Numbered from the stretch's first letter, positions 10,510 through 20,877 are shown. The stretch is DNA of 64,000 bases from Erpobdella octoculata (GCA_963978895.1 OZ022239.1:39793460-39857459); one strand, 5' to 3'. A program made the numbers and translations. Notes: a model not told the origin generated them from the letters alone.

Positions 10510-12085
10510 CTTTGCAATTCATAACATCAATAGAATGTCTTTTAAAATCTTCATATTCTTTATACGAGTTCACTGAAGTTACACAATTGTCTACATACAG
10601 AGACTCTAAAAGCTTTTGAGACAACACTGCATGTTCACTAGAAGCAGATTTCAGATGCAGCTCGATCACAGCAGCTAACAGAAACGGGCTATAGTTCACT
10701 CCAAACACAACTCTTCTATGTCGGTAAACTTTAAATTTCTTAGTAACTGGGTCTTCCCACCATAAAAATCTAAGAAAGTCTCTATCCTTTTCATCAACTT
10801 CAATCATCTGAAATGCCTTTCTGACATCTGCAACAAGACCAATTTTATTTTCCCGAAATCTTAGCAATATGGATGGCATAAGTTCTAAAAGATTTGGTCC
10901 TTCTTCTAGCATGTCGTTCAATGATGGTGCTCTACCATTTTTACATGATGCATCAAACACTGGTCGTATTGGAGTAGTCTGACTCTCTGGTTTCAACACT
11001 GCTCTATGAGGTAGGTAATGACATCGTCTTTCTTTCTTGTTTTCATCTACCGTCTCAATTATATTTTCTGTCAGCCACTCGTCAAGCACATTTTGGTATT
11101 TTTCATAGAACCCATTCGATAGAAGTTTTTCTGTCATTTTAACTAGTCTTTTTTCTGCAATTTCGCGGTTGCTTGAGATTTCAAGGTTTTCATCAATCCA
11201 TGGCAGAGTCACACTATAACGACCTTCATCAGAACGAGTCACAGTCTTGAGAAAATTCTCCTTGGTTTCTATTTCTCTTTCTAGTCGTGTTTTTCGCTCC
11301 ACCGGATCTTGGATCCCAATGGCCTCGAGGCTCCAGAGGTCAGGAACACTGGCTTCAGCCACAAACATTGAGGTAACAAGCATTGCTGAGCCAACTTCTA
11401 CTTCACCATTTGTCTGCTTTTGCTTTCCAGACAGCGTCCATCCAAAATGGGTCTCTAGAGCCACAAGCCCATTTCTCAGACAATGTTTTCGGCCAGTCAA
11501 CCATTTGGCATAATAATCAGAACCGATAAGAAGTTCAATTTCACCGTTATCTTCTCCAAGATCCTCTACAAATACTTTTTTCTCTTTTAGTTCTGACATC
11601 CATGGCCCTTTAGACATTTTTGGAATGCCACTGCATATTTTCTTGTGACCAAGCACAATCAATCTAGAACAATATCTATTGTGAGCTCCCTGGATTTCAA
11701 TGTTGTACCTGTTGTGCTGTTGCAGATCTTTAGAACCACCAAATAAAAGATGACAAAGTTCAATTTGTCCATGGGAGTTCAATCCCAGTTGACAAGCAGT
11801 TTTCTCCAGGATGTAGGACTTCTGAGATCCTGGGTCAAGTAACACTCTTATTTTCTTGTGTTTTTCTCCATTTCTGACAATACATTGTAGTGTCTGCAAC
11901 AGAACTTCATTGGTGCAATTTAACTGGGAATGAACTGATGATACTTCATCAACTGATTGACTGCTAGATTTCATCATTTCTGCATTTTGATTTATTTTTA
12001 GTTGTGGGCACATTAAGGTCACATGCCTTCCTTGACAAATCATACACTTCAAGTATGTTTTGCATGTTTTAGCTATGTGCCCCAA
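10460..12085 (-). pseudogene. Bel/Pao zinc knuckles, protease and reverse transcriptase
   Basis: Reading in the same frame from just before this segment, CCHC-type knuckles are seen (CLACLKLGHIAKTC, then CMICQGRHVTLMC). Next comes an aspartic protease with LLDPGSQKSYI (DUF1758-like), then RT with RPVFDAS, LVADVRKAFQMI and LYVDNCVTS. The catalytic motif reads YVDN rather than YVDD; I believe this occurs in other Bel/Pao elements but cannot confirm it here. The 541-codon stretch is open. It is upstream-linked to Gag by a stop at 12134 in the same frame. Confidence 0.85.
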
Positions 12086-12133
12086 TTTTAAACAAGCCAG
12101 ACATGTTTTCTTTTGCAGGATCTTTCTCTTTTT

Positions 12134-13251
12134 TCATGCAAATGGCATGGTTTGGGCATTTGTACAGGTTTGGCTATCGTGAAATTTCTCACAAAAGCTG
12201 CATGTTGGTTTATCACCTACAAATAATTTAGCTGTTGTAGGCAGACTTTGATGTTGTGAGCAGAATTTTCTTCCTTTAACTGGTATTTCAGTAGTCAATT
12301 TACCAAACCCCTCATTTACCAAAGATAATCTTTCAGCACCTTTGACCTCCATTCAAAGAAACTTCATCAGTGATTTAAGTCTGTCATCAATGGGTTTATC
12401 TTGATGTTCATCATCATAACCTGACATTGGACTTCTTTGCCACACCTTGACAATTTCTTCAGGCAGACTGGATTCAACTAGAGGGTAGAGAAAGGCAGCA
12501 CTCTGGTCTTGAGAAACTCCCAGGGTCTCTAGAGCTCGTAGGTGTGATTCTATCTCGTCATAAATGTTACTCAAAGTTACATCTTTTGTTTTCTCAGCAG
12601 CACTTCTGATAACAAAACTTTGTCTCCAAATCTATCTTTTAATGCAGTAATTACCAATTTATAATTTTCAGCCATCTGAGGATAGCTTTCAACCAACTTA
12701 TGGGCTCTGGTACCTGGAACCATCGACTGTATGAGGTATTGCAACTTGTCGTTATCATGTAAAGTACCATCCTCATGTATCCTTCGAAATTGAGACCAAA
12801 AACCCAACCACTCCTTCATGTCACCGTTGAACCGCTTTATTTCAATTTTTGGCAACTTGTATGATGGTTCAGAAAATCTTCCACTGTTGTGTAGAATGTC
12901 AGCTGGATGAATTGAATTCTGTTTATAAATAAAGCGCTCACCTTTTGTAATTGTTGTCCGGTACTTCATCTCATATTCATCGACTGTTTCGAGCTCCTCA
13001 TCTTGATCATCATCAGAGCCGTTTCGATTTATAATTGAGATGATTTCTTGATCCAGATTATCTATTTTTTCATAAATCTTCCGCAACATTTCAACTTTAA
13101 CCTGAATGAGCGATTTGTCCGGAGTTTCAGTTTCTGTCATTGTTTCGTCTAACTCTTCTATTTTACGAAGCAATTGTTTTCGAAGTGGTCTTCGACTTCT
13201 CTGCAAAATATCAATATTAGACTTCTCTATACTGTTAGTTTCTTTCAGCAC
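12134..13251 (-). pseudogene. Bel/Pao Gag, broken
   Basis: Three open pieces make up Gag. The piece at 12577-13251 starts MLKETNSIEKS and has a coiled N-terminal part, then KLPKIEIKRFNGDMKEWLGF, the DUF1759-like capsid signature. A frameshift near 12600 leads to the pieces at 12353-12574 and 12134-12352, which share one frame separated only by a TGA. The last piece includes CSFCEKFHDSQTC, a zinc-knuckle-like motif. Gag forms the particle that packages element RNA; this copy cannot make a full protein. Confidence 0.8.
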
Positions 13252-13317
13252 GGGTAACTATCTTCAATTGACGACTTCAAACTTCAATTGAGGGCTTCTT
13301 CAAACACGAACACAATC

Positions 13318-13334
13318 ACGTCGGGGTCACCAAA
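13318..13334 (-). other. Bel/Pao primer binding site
   Basis: Directly inside the 5' LTR the minus strand reads tttggtgaccccgacgtg. It opens with TGG, the complement of a tRNA CCA end, two bases after the LTR. The tRNA used was not identified. Confidence 0.6.
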
Positions 13335-13571
13335 TGTAAACTTTCGACCTAACCGTTCGAAATAACAGACTAATGTGTCGTTTTGAATACTCTAATTTAT
13401 TAATTAAGAAATGTATAAGTATAAAACACTAAATACAAAGGCGGCTCACAGGCACGCTACACTGTCAATGTCGATCAAAACACAAGGGCACGGAAACAAT
13501 GGCGGCTCACAGGCTCGCTACAAAAACAACGAACTAAAAATAGAAAATTAATTAAACATTCAAATTCAACA
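13335..13571 (-). repeat. Bel/Pao 5' LTR (right), complete
   Basis: A 237 bp LTR with TG...CA ends, uninterrupted. It gives the reference for recognising the insert in the left copy. The flanking acag at 13572-13575 repeats the acag at 7918-7921. Confidence 0.9.
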
Positions 13572-14069
13572 ACAGGGCTCTCTTCACAAATGGATTGAAT
13601 CTTGGTTAACCAATCGTCAGCAGAGAGTTCAGATCGACAGTTGTACTTCAGGATGGAAAAAGGTTACGAGTGGGGTACCCCAAGGCTCAGTACTTGGGCC
13701 TCTATTGTTTTTGCTCTATATAAATGACCTCCCTGACAAATTATCTCAACACATCAAGCTTTTTGCAGATGATAGTAAAATCATTGGGATTATCAAATCC
13801 GTGGAAGACTGTATCAGACTCCAAAACGATATAGATGAGGCAGTCCAGTGGTTACACAAATGGTTGATGCCATTCAACATTGACAAATGCAAAGTTATGC
13901 ACGTTGGACGAACCAATCAGAAATCAAAATTTATTTATTCTATGTTAGACCCAGATGGAAATAGAAAAAATTTAGAAGTAACGACAGTCGAACGAGATCT
14001 TGGTGTTCTAGTATCGAATAATCTCATAGCAAGGTCTCAAGTGAATGCAGCGGCTGCCTTGGCTAATAG
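13572..14069 (+). pseudogene. LINE-B ORF2, middle part of RT
   Basis: The frame resumes after the Bel element with GSLHKWIESWLTNRQQRVQ, then SGVPQGSVLGPLLF and the catalytic FADDSK. It continues through WLMPFNIDKCKVMHVG and VERDLGVLV up to LAN, where the Gypsy element is inserted. The piece is open throughout. Confidence 0.9.
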
Positions 14070-14243
14070 TGTAACAACGCGTTAAAATAAGTTGTTTATT
14101 GAAACACTAAGTACGAACAAATACGAATACGTTATAGTCGAGTCCAAACAAGCAAGCTCTAACAAAGAAAGAAAAAAGGAAGCATGCGCTTCCCCAAAGA
14201 TACTAAAACTGCTAGGCCTACTAGCGATGTGCAATATGTTACA
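14070..14243 (-). repeat. Gypsy 3' LTR (left)
   Basis: The LTR ends with ttaca and is followed inside the element by cctccccttttgaggag (plus strand), which on the element strand is the purine tract aaaaggggagg touching the LTR. Confidence 0.92.
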
Positions 14244-14266
14244 CCTCCCCTTTTGAGGAGAAAATG

Positions 14267-17200
14267 TTAACCAGTGACATAATCTTTAAATCTGGCAGGT
14301 GGCCTGATAGTTCGACCCGACGATGTTCTTAGGCACGACCTTAATGGCGTCAGTACAGGTGGCCTGTCAATTCTGGCTGGAGATTGTGCCAGTGCCGTTG
14401 GTTGTTGAGCAGATGGTGATGTTCCAGGCATTACATCTTGTTGAGCGGATGGTGATGTTCCAAGCATTACATCTTCATCGATGTAGAGATCACAGTTTGG
14501 TGGACGTTCACGGGTCTTTATGAGGTCACGCCGATTGCGTCTCAGACGAGTTCCTTCATCGGTGATTATGTTGTACGACCGAGGCGACGAGTGGGCCGCA
14601 ACAACTTTTGCAGCTTGCCATGCCTGTCCATTGTGCACGCGCACCGCATGGCCCGGCTGCAGTGGCTTTAGAGGTCGAGTTCCTTGGTCGTGATAGTACT
14701 CCTGACGAAACTTTCGATTTTCCATGTCACGACGCACAGAATCAGAGGCCGACGCTGTTGGTAAGGCTGGTACTCTCGAGCGAAGAGAACGGTTGAACAT
14801 CAGTTCAGCTGGACTGTAATCACTTCCTGCGATCGGTGCATTTCGATATTGCAGAAGCGCAATAGTAACATCCTGGCTGCTGTCGGAGGTCTTGCGCATC
14901 AGTTGTTTGACGGTCTGCACGAATCGCTCAACTTGACCGTTCGACTTTGGATAGAGCGGACTGGACGTGACTATCTGGAAGTCCCAGGACTCAGCGAATT
15001 GACGCATGGTGAAACTGTTGAACGGGTTGTTGTCTGCCATCAATGTCTCTGGTATGCCATACCGTGCAAATATGTCTTTCAGATGCTTGATTACACAGTC
15101 TGCTGACTTGCTGGCTATTTGAATGAATTCTGGAAACTTGGTGAAGTAGTCAACCACTAGCAAGTAGTCTTTACCGTGCAGCGTGAAGATGTCAACGCCA
15201 ACTTTCTGGTATGGTCTCTGTGGAACCGGGTGCGCAATCATAGGTTCGGAAGCCTGACGATTTCGGTAGGTGTTGCATGTCGGACATCGGCCCACAGTGT
15301 TTTCAATGTCCCGATTGATACCTGGCCAGAACACAGCAGCACGTGCAAGGGCTTTGCATTTATCCATCCCCAAATGCCCTTCGTGAATGCGAAACAGAAT
15401 GTCCTTCCGCATTCCAGTTGGGATGACCAATCTGTTGGTGTATAGAATCAGTCCGTTTTGTTCGTACAACTCACTCGCGAGAGCACGAAACTGACGCAGG
15501 TTGCCCGACAGTTTAGAGTCATCCGATGGAAAACCACTTTGAATATGCTTACGAAGCAATTGCATTTCTTCGTCCCGTGCACACTCTGTACGGATCTTGT
15601 CAAGCCTGGAGTTGCTGACTGGAGCATCTGCGATGATGGTGTTGATTGAGACGACTGTATCCTCTGCTATCTCTCTCTCTACTGTCGATGGAGGCTCTTT
15701 ATTTAGGTAGCTGCGCGACAAAGTGTCGGCGATGAACATGTCTTTTCCCGGTGTGTACTGTACGTTGATGATGTACTCGAGCAGACGAAGAAGCATTCTC
15801 TGTAGTCGAGGTGTTGTTGCCGCAATCGATTTCTGAAAGATAGCCTCGAGTGGCTTGTGGTCGCTCTGAACGACTACACGGCGACCGTAGATGTATTGAT
15901 GAAACTTGATGCAGGCGAACACAATTGCCAGTAGCTCTTTCTCTATTTGAGCATAGCGCGTCTCTGCATCTGTCAATGCCCGTGACGCAAATTCTATTGG
16001 CTTGCCGTTCTGCATCAAACAAGATCCCAGACCTGTAGATGAAGCATCTGTTTGAACAACGACAGGCATTGAAGGATCGAAGAATTGTAGAACAGGGGCT
16101 GATGTGACGGCTTGCTTAATTGTGTTGAACGCTCGTTCGTGGTGTGACGTCCATGTCCAGCTTACATCCTTACGAAGCAACTGACGTAGAGGAGCGGTTA
16201 GATCAGTAAGATGCGGAACGAACTTGGACAGATACGTCACCATACCTTGGAGTCGATGTAGTTCTTTGGCATCAGCTGGTGTGCGCATGTCAGAGATTGC
16301 CTTGACTTTCTCTTTATCGGGTCGGACGCCTTCAGGTGTGAGCACATGGCCTATGTACTTGCACTCTTGAACACGCAGCTGGATTTTGTTTTTGTTAAAA
16401 CGAACACCCTTCATCCGCGCTCGTTCGAACACCATACGCAGTGTTTGTTTGTGTTGTTCATCCGATTCAGCAGCGATGAGTAAGTCGTCAAATATGATGA
16501 ATACGTCTGGAATGTCACCAAAAATTTCGTTTGCTTTTTTCTGGAACACTTCTGGTGCACTAGAAATTCCAAATGGAAGGCGGGTGTACGAATAACGACC
16601 GAAAATTGAATTAAACGTACACAATTTGGAACTCTCCTCATCTAGACGAATGTGCCAGAATCCGTCCTTCATGTCGATGACGCTGAAAATTCGTTTTCCA
16701 TGCAGCTTTGGTGCTATGTCGGAAAACGTCGGAATAATGAAGTGCTCCCGTTTGATTGCCCGGTTCAGATCTTTCGGGTCCAAGCAGATTCGAAGTTGAC
16801 CGTTTGACTTCTGAACCACCACAAAAGAGCTCACCCAGTCGGTTGGTTCATCACGCTTGATAAGAACGCCTTTCTCGACCATCTGATCGAGCAGTTGTTT
16901 CAGTTTTGGTTGCAAGGAGAGTGCAACGCGACGAGGTGGATGAATGACCGATTGTGCTGATTTATCTACCGTGATGTGATGTTTACCTGGAAATTCTCCG
17001 ATGCCAGAAAAAATATCAGCAAACTCCGTCAATAGATCTGAATCGGCGTTTTTAGATGGTGTGACCGAGCTGACATTGTCGATGCGCTTGATTAAATCTA
17101 GCTTTATACAGGTGGGCAGACCGACGATGACGGGCGCTTCATGGTTGACAATGTAGAAGTCGGTGTTGAAAAATTGGCCCTTGTATGTGATCTTCAGCGT

Positions 17201-18298
17201 AGCGACGCCTCGCGGTTGGGCTGGAGGAGCATCAGTGTATCCGGAGAGTAGTTCAGATGTTGGGCGGATATCGCTGAGATATCGAAGCGATGTGTACGTG
17301 CTGAAGGACATGCAGTTTGCTTCTGCTCCCGAGTCGAGCTTGCAGTTTAAGTCTGTAGAGTTTATTTTAAGCATTTTCATCCAGGTCCTTGTTGTTGAAT
17401 GTACCTGAACACTGTTGATGTAGATGTTGCCAGACGACTCGACTGGTGATGGCTGTTCGTAGACTTCGTGGATGGCTCGTTGTTTACGTTGTGTTGACTT
17501 CGATCTTGACCGCAGCTGCCGTCCCGTTGTGATACAGTACTTCTCAAAGTGTCCTAGTTTATGGCATGCGCGGCACTCGACATTCTTCGCGCGACACTCA
17601 CCGGACGCATGTGAGCGGCCGCAGTTGCGACAGGACGACTTGGTGTTGTTGTATGCCGATGTTGTGAGCTGTGCAGGATGGTTGTGATGTTTCAACTTGT
17701 CTTGTCGCTGCACCGCGCATACATTGGAAGTGGATACCGGTGCCATTGTTCTTTGTTCCACGTTGAAGGTTTTGATTTGCTCTTTTGTCGCCTCTGCAGC
17801 TCGACAGATGGCGATTGTTTTAGCCAACGTCAGGTCGGTTTCACGCAGTAATCGTTCTTTTAAGCGAGCGTCTGGGCACGTAAAGACAATGTGATCACGT
17901 ATCATGTTGTCCTCCTCCTTAAAATCCCAGTTCTTCGCCAGATGACGCTGGCGAGTGACGTACTGGTCGATTGACTCACCTATGGAGAGGATGTGCTGCC
18001 AAAATACGTACCGCTCGTAGACCACGTTACGGAGCGGTGTAAAATAGTCCCTGAATTTTAAGAGAACGTCATCGAACGACTCCGCAGACTCGTCTTCTTC
18101 GTATTTGAACGTCTCGTAGATTTTGACGGCATCGTCGCCGATTGTCGTTAAAAGCATGGCCAGCTTCGTGGCATCCTGTTTTACGTCGGCGCCGATCGCG
18201 ACTAAAAACCATTTGAACTTCTTTTCGAATGACGACCATTCAGCGGCCAGATTCGAATTATCGAGCCGCAACGGTGCCGGTGGTCGAAAAGCGTCCAT
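14267..18298 (-). CDS. Gypsy (Mag-like) Gag-Pol polyprotein
   Basis: An uninterrupted 1343-residue polyprotein. Gag occupies about residues 1-255 and ends in two zinc knuckles (CRNCGRSHASGEC at 223, CRACHKLGHFEKYC at 242). The protease has KLDSGAEANC near 320. RT spans about 480-660 with VIDMKDGFWHI, RLPFGISSAPEVF and catalytic FDDL at 603. RNase H starts at QTDASSTG near 750. Integrase shows an HHCC finger (HEGHLGMDKCK to CPTC, about 973-1008) and the catalytic series VDIF (1036), ADNNPF (1089) and NGQVERF (1125). The start is the first ATG after the primer site. All expected domains are present, so it could be functional; expression is unknown. Confidence 0.94.
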   Translation of the reverse strand: MDAFRPPAPLRLDNSNLAAEWSSFEKKFKWFLVAIGADVKQDATKLAMLLTTIGDDAVKIYETFKYEEDESAESFDDVLLKFRDYFTPLRNVVYERYVFWQHILSIGESIDQYVTRQRHLAKNWDFKEEDNMIRDHIVFTCPDARLKERLLRETDLTLAKTIAICRAAEATKEQIKTFNVEQRTMAPVSTSNVCAVQRQDKLKHHNHPAQLTTSAYNNTKSSCRNCGRSHASGECRAKNVECRACHKLGHFEKYCITTGRQLRSRSKSTQRKQRAIHEVYEQPSPVESSGNIYINSVQVHSTTRTWMKMLKINSTDLNCKLDSGAEANCMSFSTYTSLRYLSDIRPTSELLSGYTDAPPAQPRGVATLKITYKGQFFNTDFYIVNHEAPVIVGLPTCIKLDLIKRIDNVSSVTPSKNADSDLLTEFADIFSGIGEFPGKHHITVDKSAQSVIHPPRRVALSLQPKLKQLLDQMVEKGVLIKRDEPTDWVSSFVVVQKSNGQLRICLDPKDLNRAIKREHFIIPTFSDIAPKLHGKRIFSVIDMKDGFWHIRLDEESSKLCTFNSIFGRYSYTRLPFGISSAPEVFQKKANEIFGDIPDVFIIFDDLLIAAESDEQHKQTLRMVFERARMKGVRFNKNKIQLRVQECKYIGHVLTPEGVRPDKEKVKAISDMRTPADAKELHRLQGMVTYLSKFVPHLTDLTAPLRQLLRKDVSWTWTSHHERAFNTIKQAVTSAPVLQFFDPSMPVVVQTDASSTGLGSCLMQNGKPIEFASRALTDAETRYAQIEKELLAIVFACIKFHQYIYGRRVVVQSDHKPLEAIFQKSIAATTPRLQRMLLRLLEYIINVQYTPGKDMFIADTLSRSYLNKEPPSTVEREIAEDTVVSINTIIADAPVSNSRLDKIRTECARDEEMQLLRKHIQSGFPSDDSKLSGNLRQFRALASELYEQNGLILYTNRLVIPTGMRKDILFRIHEGHLGMDKCKALARAAVFWPGINRDIENTVGRCPTCNTYRNRQASEPMIAHPVPQRPYQKVGVDIFTLHGKDYLLVVDYFTKFPEFIQIASKSADCVIKHLKDIFARYGIPETLMADNNPFNSFTMRQFAESWDFQIVTSSPLYPKSNGQVERFVQTVKQLMRKTSDSSQDVTIALLQYRNAPIAGSDYSPAELMFNRSLRSRVPALPTASASDSVRRDMENRKFRQEYYHDQGTRPLKPLQPGHAVRVHNGQAWQAAKVVAAHSSPRSYNIITDEGTRLRRNRRDLIKTRERPPNCDLYIDEDVMLGTSPSAQQDVMPGTSPSAQQPTALAQSPARIDRPPVLTPLRSCLRTSSGRTIRPPARFKDYVTG

Positions 18299-18358
18299 GT
18301 TCGATGTTGATTACGTTGTTGTTGTTGGTTACGATAGAAACTCTGATGTAGATTCTAT

Positions 18359-18371
18359 GTCGACTGCGCCA
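18359..18371 (-). other. Gypsy primer binding site
   Basis: Next to the 5' LTR the minus strand reads tggcgcagtcgac. It begins TGG at the LTR edge and resembles tRNA-Ser-type primer sites described for some Gypsy elements. The tRNA assignment is inference. Confidence 0.6.
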
Positions 18372-18545
18372 TGTAACAACGCGTTAAAACAAGTTGTTTA
18401 TTGAAACACTAAGTACGAACAAATACGAATACGTTATAGTCGAGTCCAAACAAGCAAGCTCTAACAAAGAAAGAAAAAAGGAAGCATGCGCTTCCCCAAA
18501 GATACTAAAACTGCTAGGCCTACTAGCGATGTGCAATATGTTACA
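18372..18545 (-). repeat. Gypsy 5' LTR (right)
   Basis: A 174 bp copy, one base different from its partner, followed by aatag and the resumed LINE-B frame. Confidence 0.92.
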
Positions 18546-18550
18546 AATAG

Positions 18551-19234
18551 AACTCTTGGTAGACTTAAAAAATTATTCCGAAGTCGTAGTCTCCATCTTT
18601 GGAAAACATTATACCAGGACTACATTCGACCACACCTCGAATAGGCAGTTCAAGTTTGGTCTCCTCATCTAAGCCGGGACATTGATACTCTCGAAAAGGT
18701 CCAGCACAAAGTTACAAAAATAATTACAACAATCAAACATTTACCATACTTAGAAAGACTACAGAAGCTTGGAATTACCACGCTTGAAGAACGTAGGGTT
18801 AGAGACGATTTGATCCAACAATACAAAATACTGGCTCATATTGATGAAGTGGATTTTTTTGTATTGCAAAAACATCCCACATGGCAAACTAACAGATCCT
18901 ATTGTTTGAGAGGTCACAACTGCCTTCTTTTACCACAAAGAATTAAAGGATGTGAAGAGCGAAAACACTTTTTCACAAATCGAGTAGCTTTCAGCTGGAA
19001 CTCCTTGACGCAGGAAGCAGTGGACGCATGTTCGGTGAATGCCTTCAAAGATCAACTCGCTCTACTTTGATTGCAGTATGACTCGTCAGCACAGAGGGGC
19101 CTGATACCTCTTCATCAATCATACATGCTATTATAATGACTATTTAATTATTATTGTTTTTTTTTTGTTCTGTCTTATTTGTGATTTTGAATGTATGTAT
19201 TGATAACTGAATAAACAAACTCAAACTCAAACTC
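18551..19234 (+). pseudogene. LINE-B ORF2 C-terminus and 3' UTR
   Basis: The frame resumes as RTLGRLKKLF, then WKTLYQDYIRPHLE followed by a TAG where a Tyr codon is usual (YIRPHLEYA), then VQVWSPHLSRDIDTLEKVQ and VAFSWNSLTQEAVDACSVN, stopping at 19070. The roughly 160 bp 3' UTR ends in repeated caaact before the (CATA)n array. The nonsense codon makes this copy inactive. Confidence 0.85.
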
Positions 19235-19242
19235 ATACATAC

Positions 19243-19273
<31 letters not shown>

Positions 19274-19766
19274 CATACATACATACATACATACATAAAT
19301 ACATACATACATACATACATACATACATACATACATACATACATACATACATACATACATACATACATACATACATACATACATACATACATACATACAT
19401 ACATACATACATACATGCATGCATGCATGCATGCATACATACACACACACACACACACACATACATACATACATACATACATACATACATACATACATAC
19501 ATACATACATACATACATACATACATACATACATACATACATACATACATACATACATACATACATACATACATACATACATACATACATACATACATAC
19601 ATACATACATACATACATACATACATACATACATACATACATACATACATACATACATACATACATACATACATACATACATACATACATACATACATAC
19701 ATACATACATACATACATACATACATACATACATACATACATACATACATACATACATACATACAT

Positions 19767-19799
<33 letters not shown>

Positions 19800-19804
19800 T
19801 ACAT

Positions 19805-19837
<33 letters not shown>

Positions 19838-19905
19838 GTCACACACACATACATACATACATACATACACACATACATACATACATACATGCATGCATAC
19901 ATACA
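19235..19905. repeat. Compound (CATA)n array
   Basis: About 670 bp, mostly catacata, with internal blocks of catg (about 19415-19435) and (AC)n (about 19440-19460, 19785-19850). Open frames on both strands over it are artefacts. Confidence 0.97.
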
Positions 19906-19910
19906 TATAG

Positions 19911-20415
19911 GGATGTGCCGGATACTATATTTCACTGGATACAGGAAAGCAGCCGGATAATAAAATTCCCGAATACCAGATACCGGATTTTTTATACCCG
20001 GTATTATTAAAACATTATTAATTAATACAATGAAAAAGCTGATTGAAACTTGAAAGTTTTAAGTTCAAAAGTTTTAACTTTAAAAGTAACGAGTAATAAC
20101 AAATCATATGAAAAGATTTAATCAAGTTGCAACTAATTCTACAAAAAAGTACAAATACAACGTAACATTCAAATTATTTGCTAACTATCCTAGCTGATTA
20201 ACTGTTAATGTGTTTTTATTTGTTATTATTGATACTTCAAGAGCGGCACATTTATTTTTAACATCATTAGTTGCTCAGCTTTTTCTGGCAAGAGACGGTA
20301 ACGAGTGTTACTCAACACATTTCCTGCACAGCTAAAAATCCGTTCACTGCCAACACTTGCTAGTGGCGGCACCAGAAACTTTTTAGCCATCACAGAAAAG
20401 GTCAATCACTTTGAA
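19911..20415 (-). mobile_element. hAT transposon relic, 3' part
   Basis: The right-hand minus-strand frame ending at 20226 reads MAKKFLVPPLASVGSERIF, then CAGNVLSNTRYRLLPEKAEQ. This is the conserved C-terminal dimerisation region of hAT transposases. The outer edge at 19911 (agggatgtgccggata) looks like a hAT terminal repeat. No upstream transposase is readable beyond about 20410. Confidence 0.75.
20226..20415 (-). pseudogene. hAT transposase C-terminal fragment
   Basis: About 60 codons ending LKINVPLLKYQ and a TAA. The SERIFSCAGN core matches the family block in which Ser-Glu-Arg-x-Phe-Ser is near invariant. The remainder of the transposase is absent or unrecognisable. It is too short for function. 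Confidence 0.75.
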
Positions 20416-20869
20416 CCCTGATAAAACCGCTTGGAATACGGCTCAAGTGTCTTTGTATCGGTTATCGTGAATAATTATCAAAGTTAGACCGATCTCTTAC
20501 AATTGTAAAAAAAGACTCTGTTGTAAGTGTAGAAAATCAACATTGAACCAATACCACGTCTACGAGTTCGATGATTGTATTTTGGCACAAAACATATTAC
20601 TTGCATGGTATACCCCACAATCATCAGCTATTTTTGGAGAGAAAAAAGCAAGAGAATGCGGAAAATTTTGAGAAAAACTACTTACGACTACCCCCCTCCC
20701 GGTCATTAGCTATTTTTGGAAAGGAAATGGTATCAAATTCACGGCTGAAATTCGGCTTGAGCTCCCGGAGAGTAGTTGGAGGTGGACCGCGGCCGTGCAT
20801 TTTAAAGTGAGGAAGCCCTGGAATTTTCTTCCACATTACGTTGCACGTTCCAGCAATGCCCTCCCCCTG
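20416..20869. other. Non-coding repeat-derived stretch
   Basis: No gene is seen. It contains minus-strand copies of an element that recurs at 21030-21090 and 22170-22320 (tagctgat... then taagta..tttttc). Confidence 0.4.
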
Positions 20870-20877
20870 CCTCCAAA

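Larger units (their letters stand above)
7922..13571 (-). mobile_element. Bel/Pao LTR retrotransposon, defective
   Basis: Two LTRs (left 7922-8562, right 13335-13571) have TG...CA ends and are flanked by the 4 bp duplication acag, beside a LINE reading frame that rejoins without a gap. On the minus strand the order is 5' LTR, primer site, Gag, protease, RT, RNase H, integrase remnant, purine tract, 3' LTR: the Bel/Pao order. Coding parts carry several frameshifts and stops, and the integrase core is missing. Over the shared part the LTRs differ at three positions by my reading. Confidence 0.9.
14070..18545 (-). mobile_element. Mag-like Ty3/Gypsy LTR retrotransposon, apparently intact
   Basis: The 174 bp LTRs at 14070-14243 and 18372-18545 start tgtaacaacgcg and end atatgttaca. 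They differ at one base (taaaataag versus taaaacaag). The 5 bp duplication aatag flanks the element (14065-14069, 18546-18550). A single gag-pol frame fills the interior, with a primer site and a purine tract in the expected places. The two zinc knuckles and single polyprotein suit the Mag lineage. No envelope gene is present. By structure it looks recently inserted. Confidence 0.93.
4890..19234 (+). mobile_element. LINE-B: CR1-like non-LTR retrotransposon split by two LTR elements
   Basis: The LINE pieces lie at about 4890-7921, 13572-14069 and 18551-19234. The frame resumes exactly at both interruptions: RAYGIQ joins GSLHKWIESW across the Bel element, and LAN joins RTLGRLKK across the Gypsy element. 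Its 3' end carries three CAAACT-like units and runs into a (CATA)n array. It is decayed by one ORF1 frameshift, one ORF1 stop, one ORF2 frameshift near 7440 and a nonsense codon near 18639. The left boundary is an estimate. Confidence 0.88.

Noticed and set aside
19175..20010. Long open frames of repeated Met-Tyr-Val-Cys or His-Thr-Tyr-Ile residues on both strands
   Set aside because: They are translations of the (CATA)n array in all frames, with no start context or domain.
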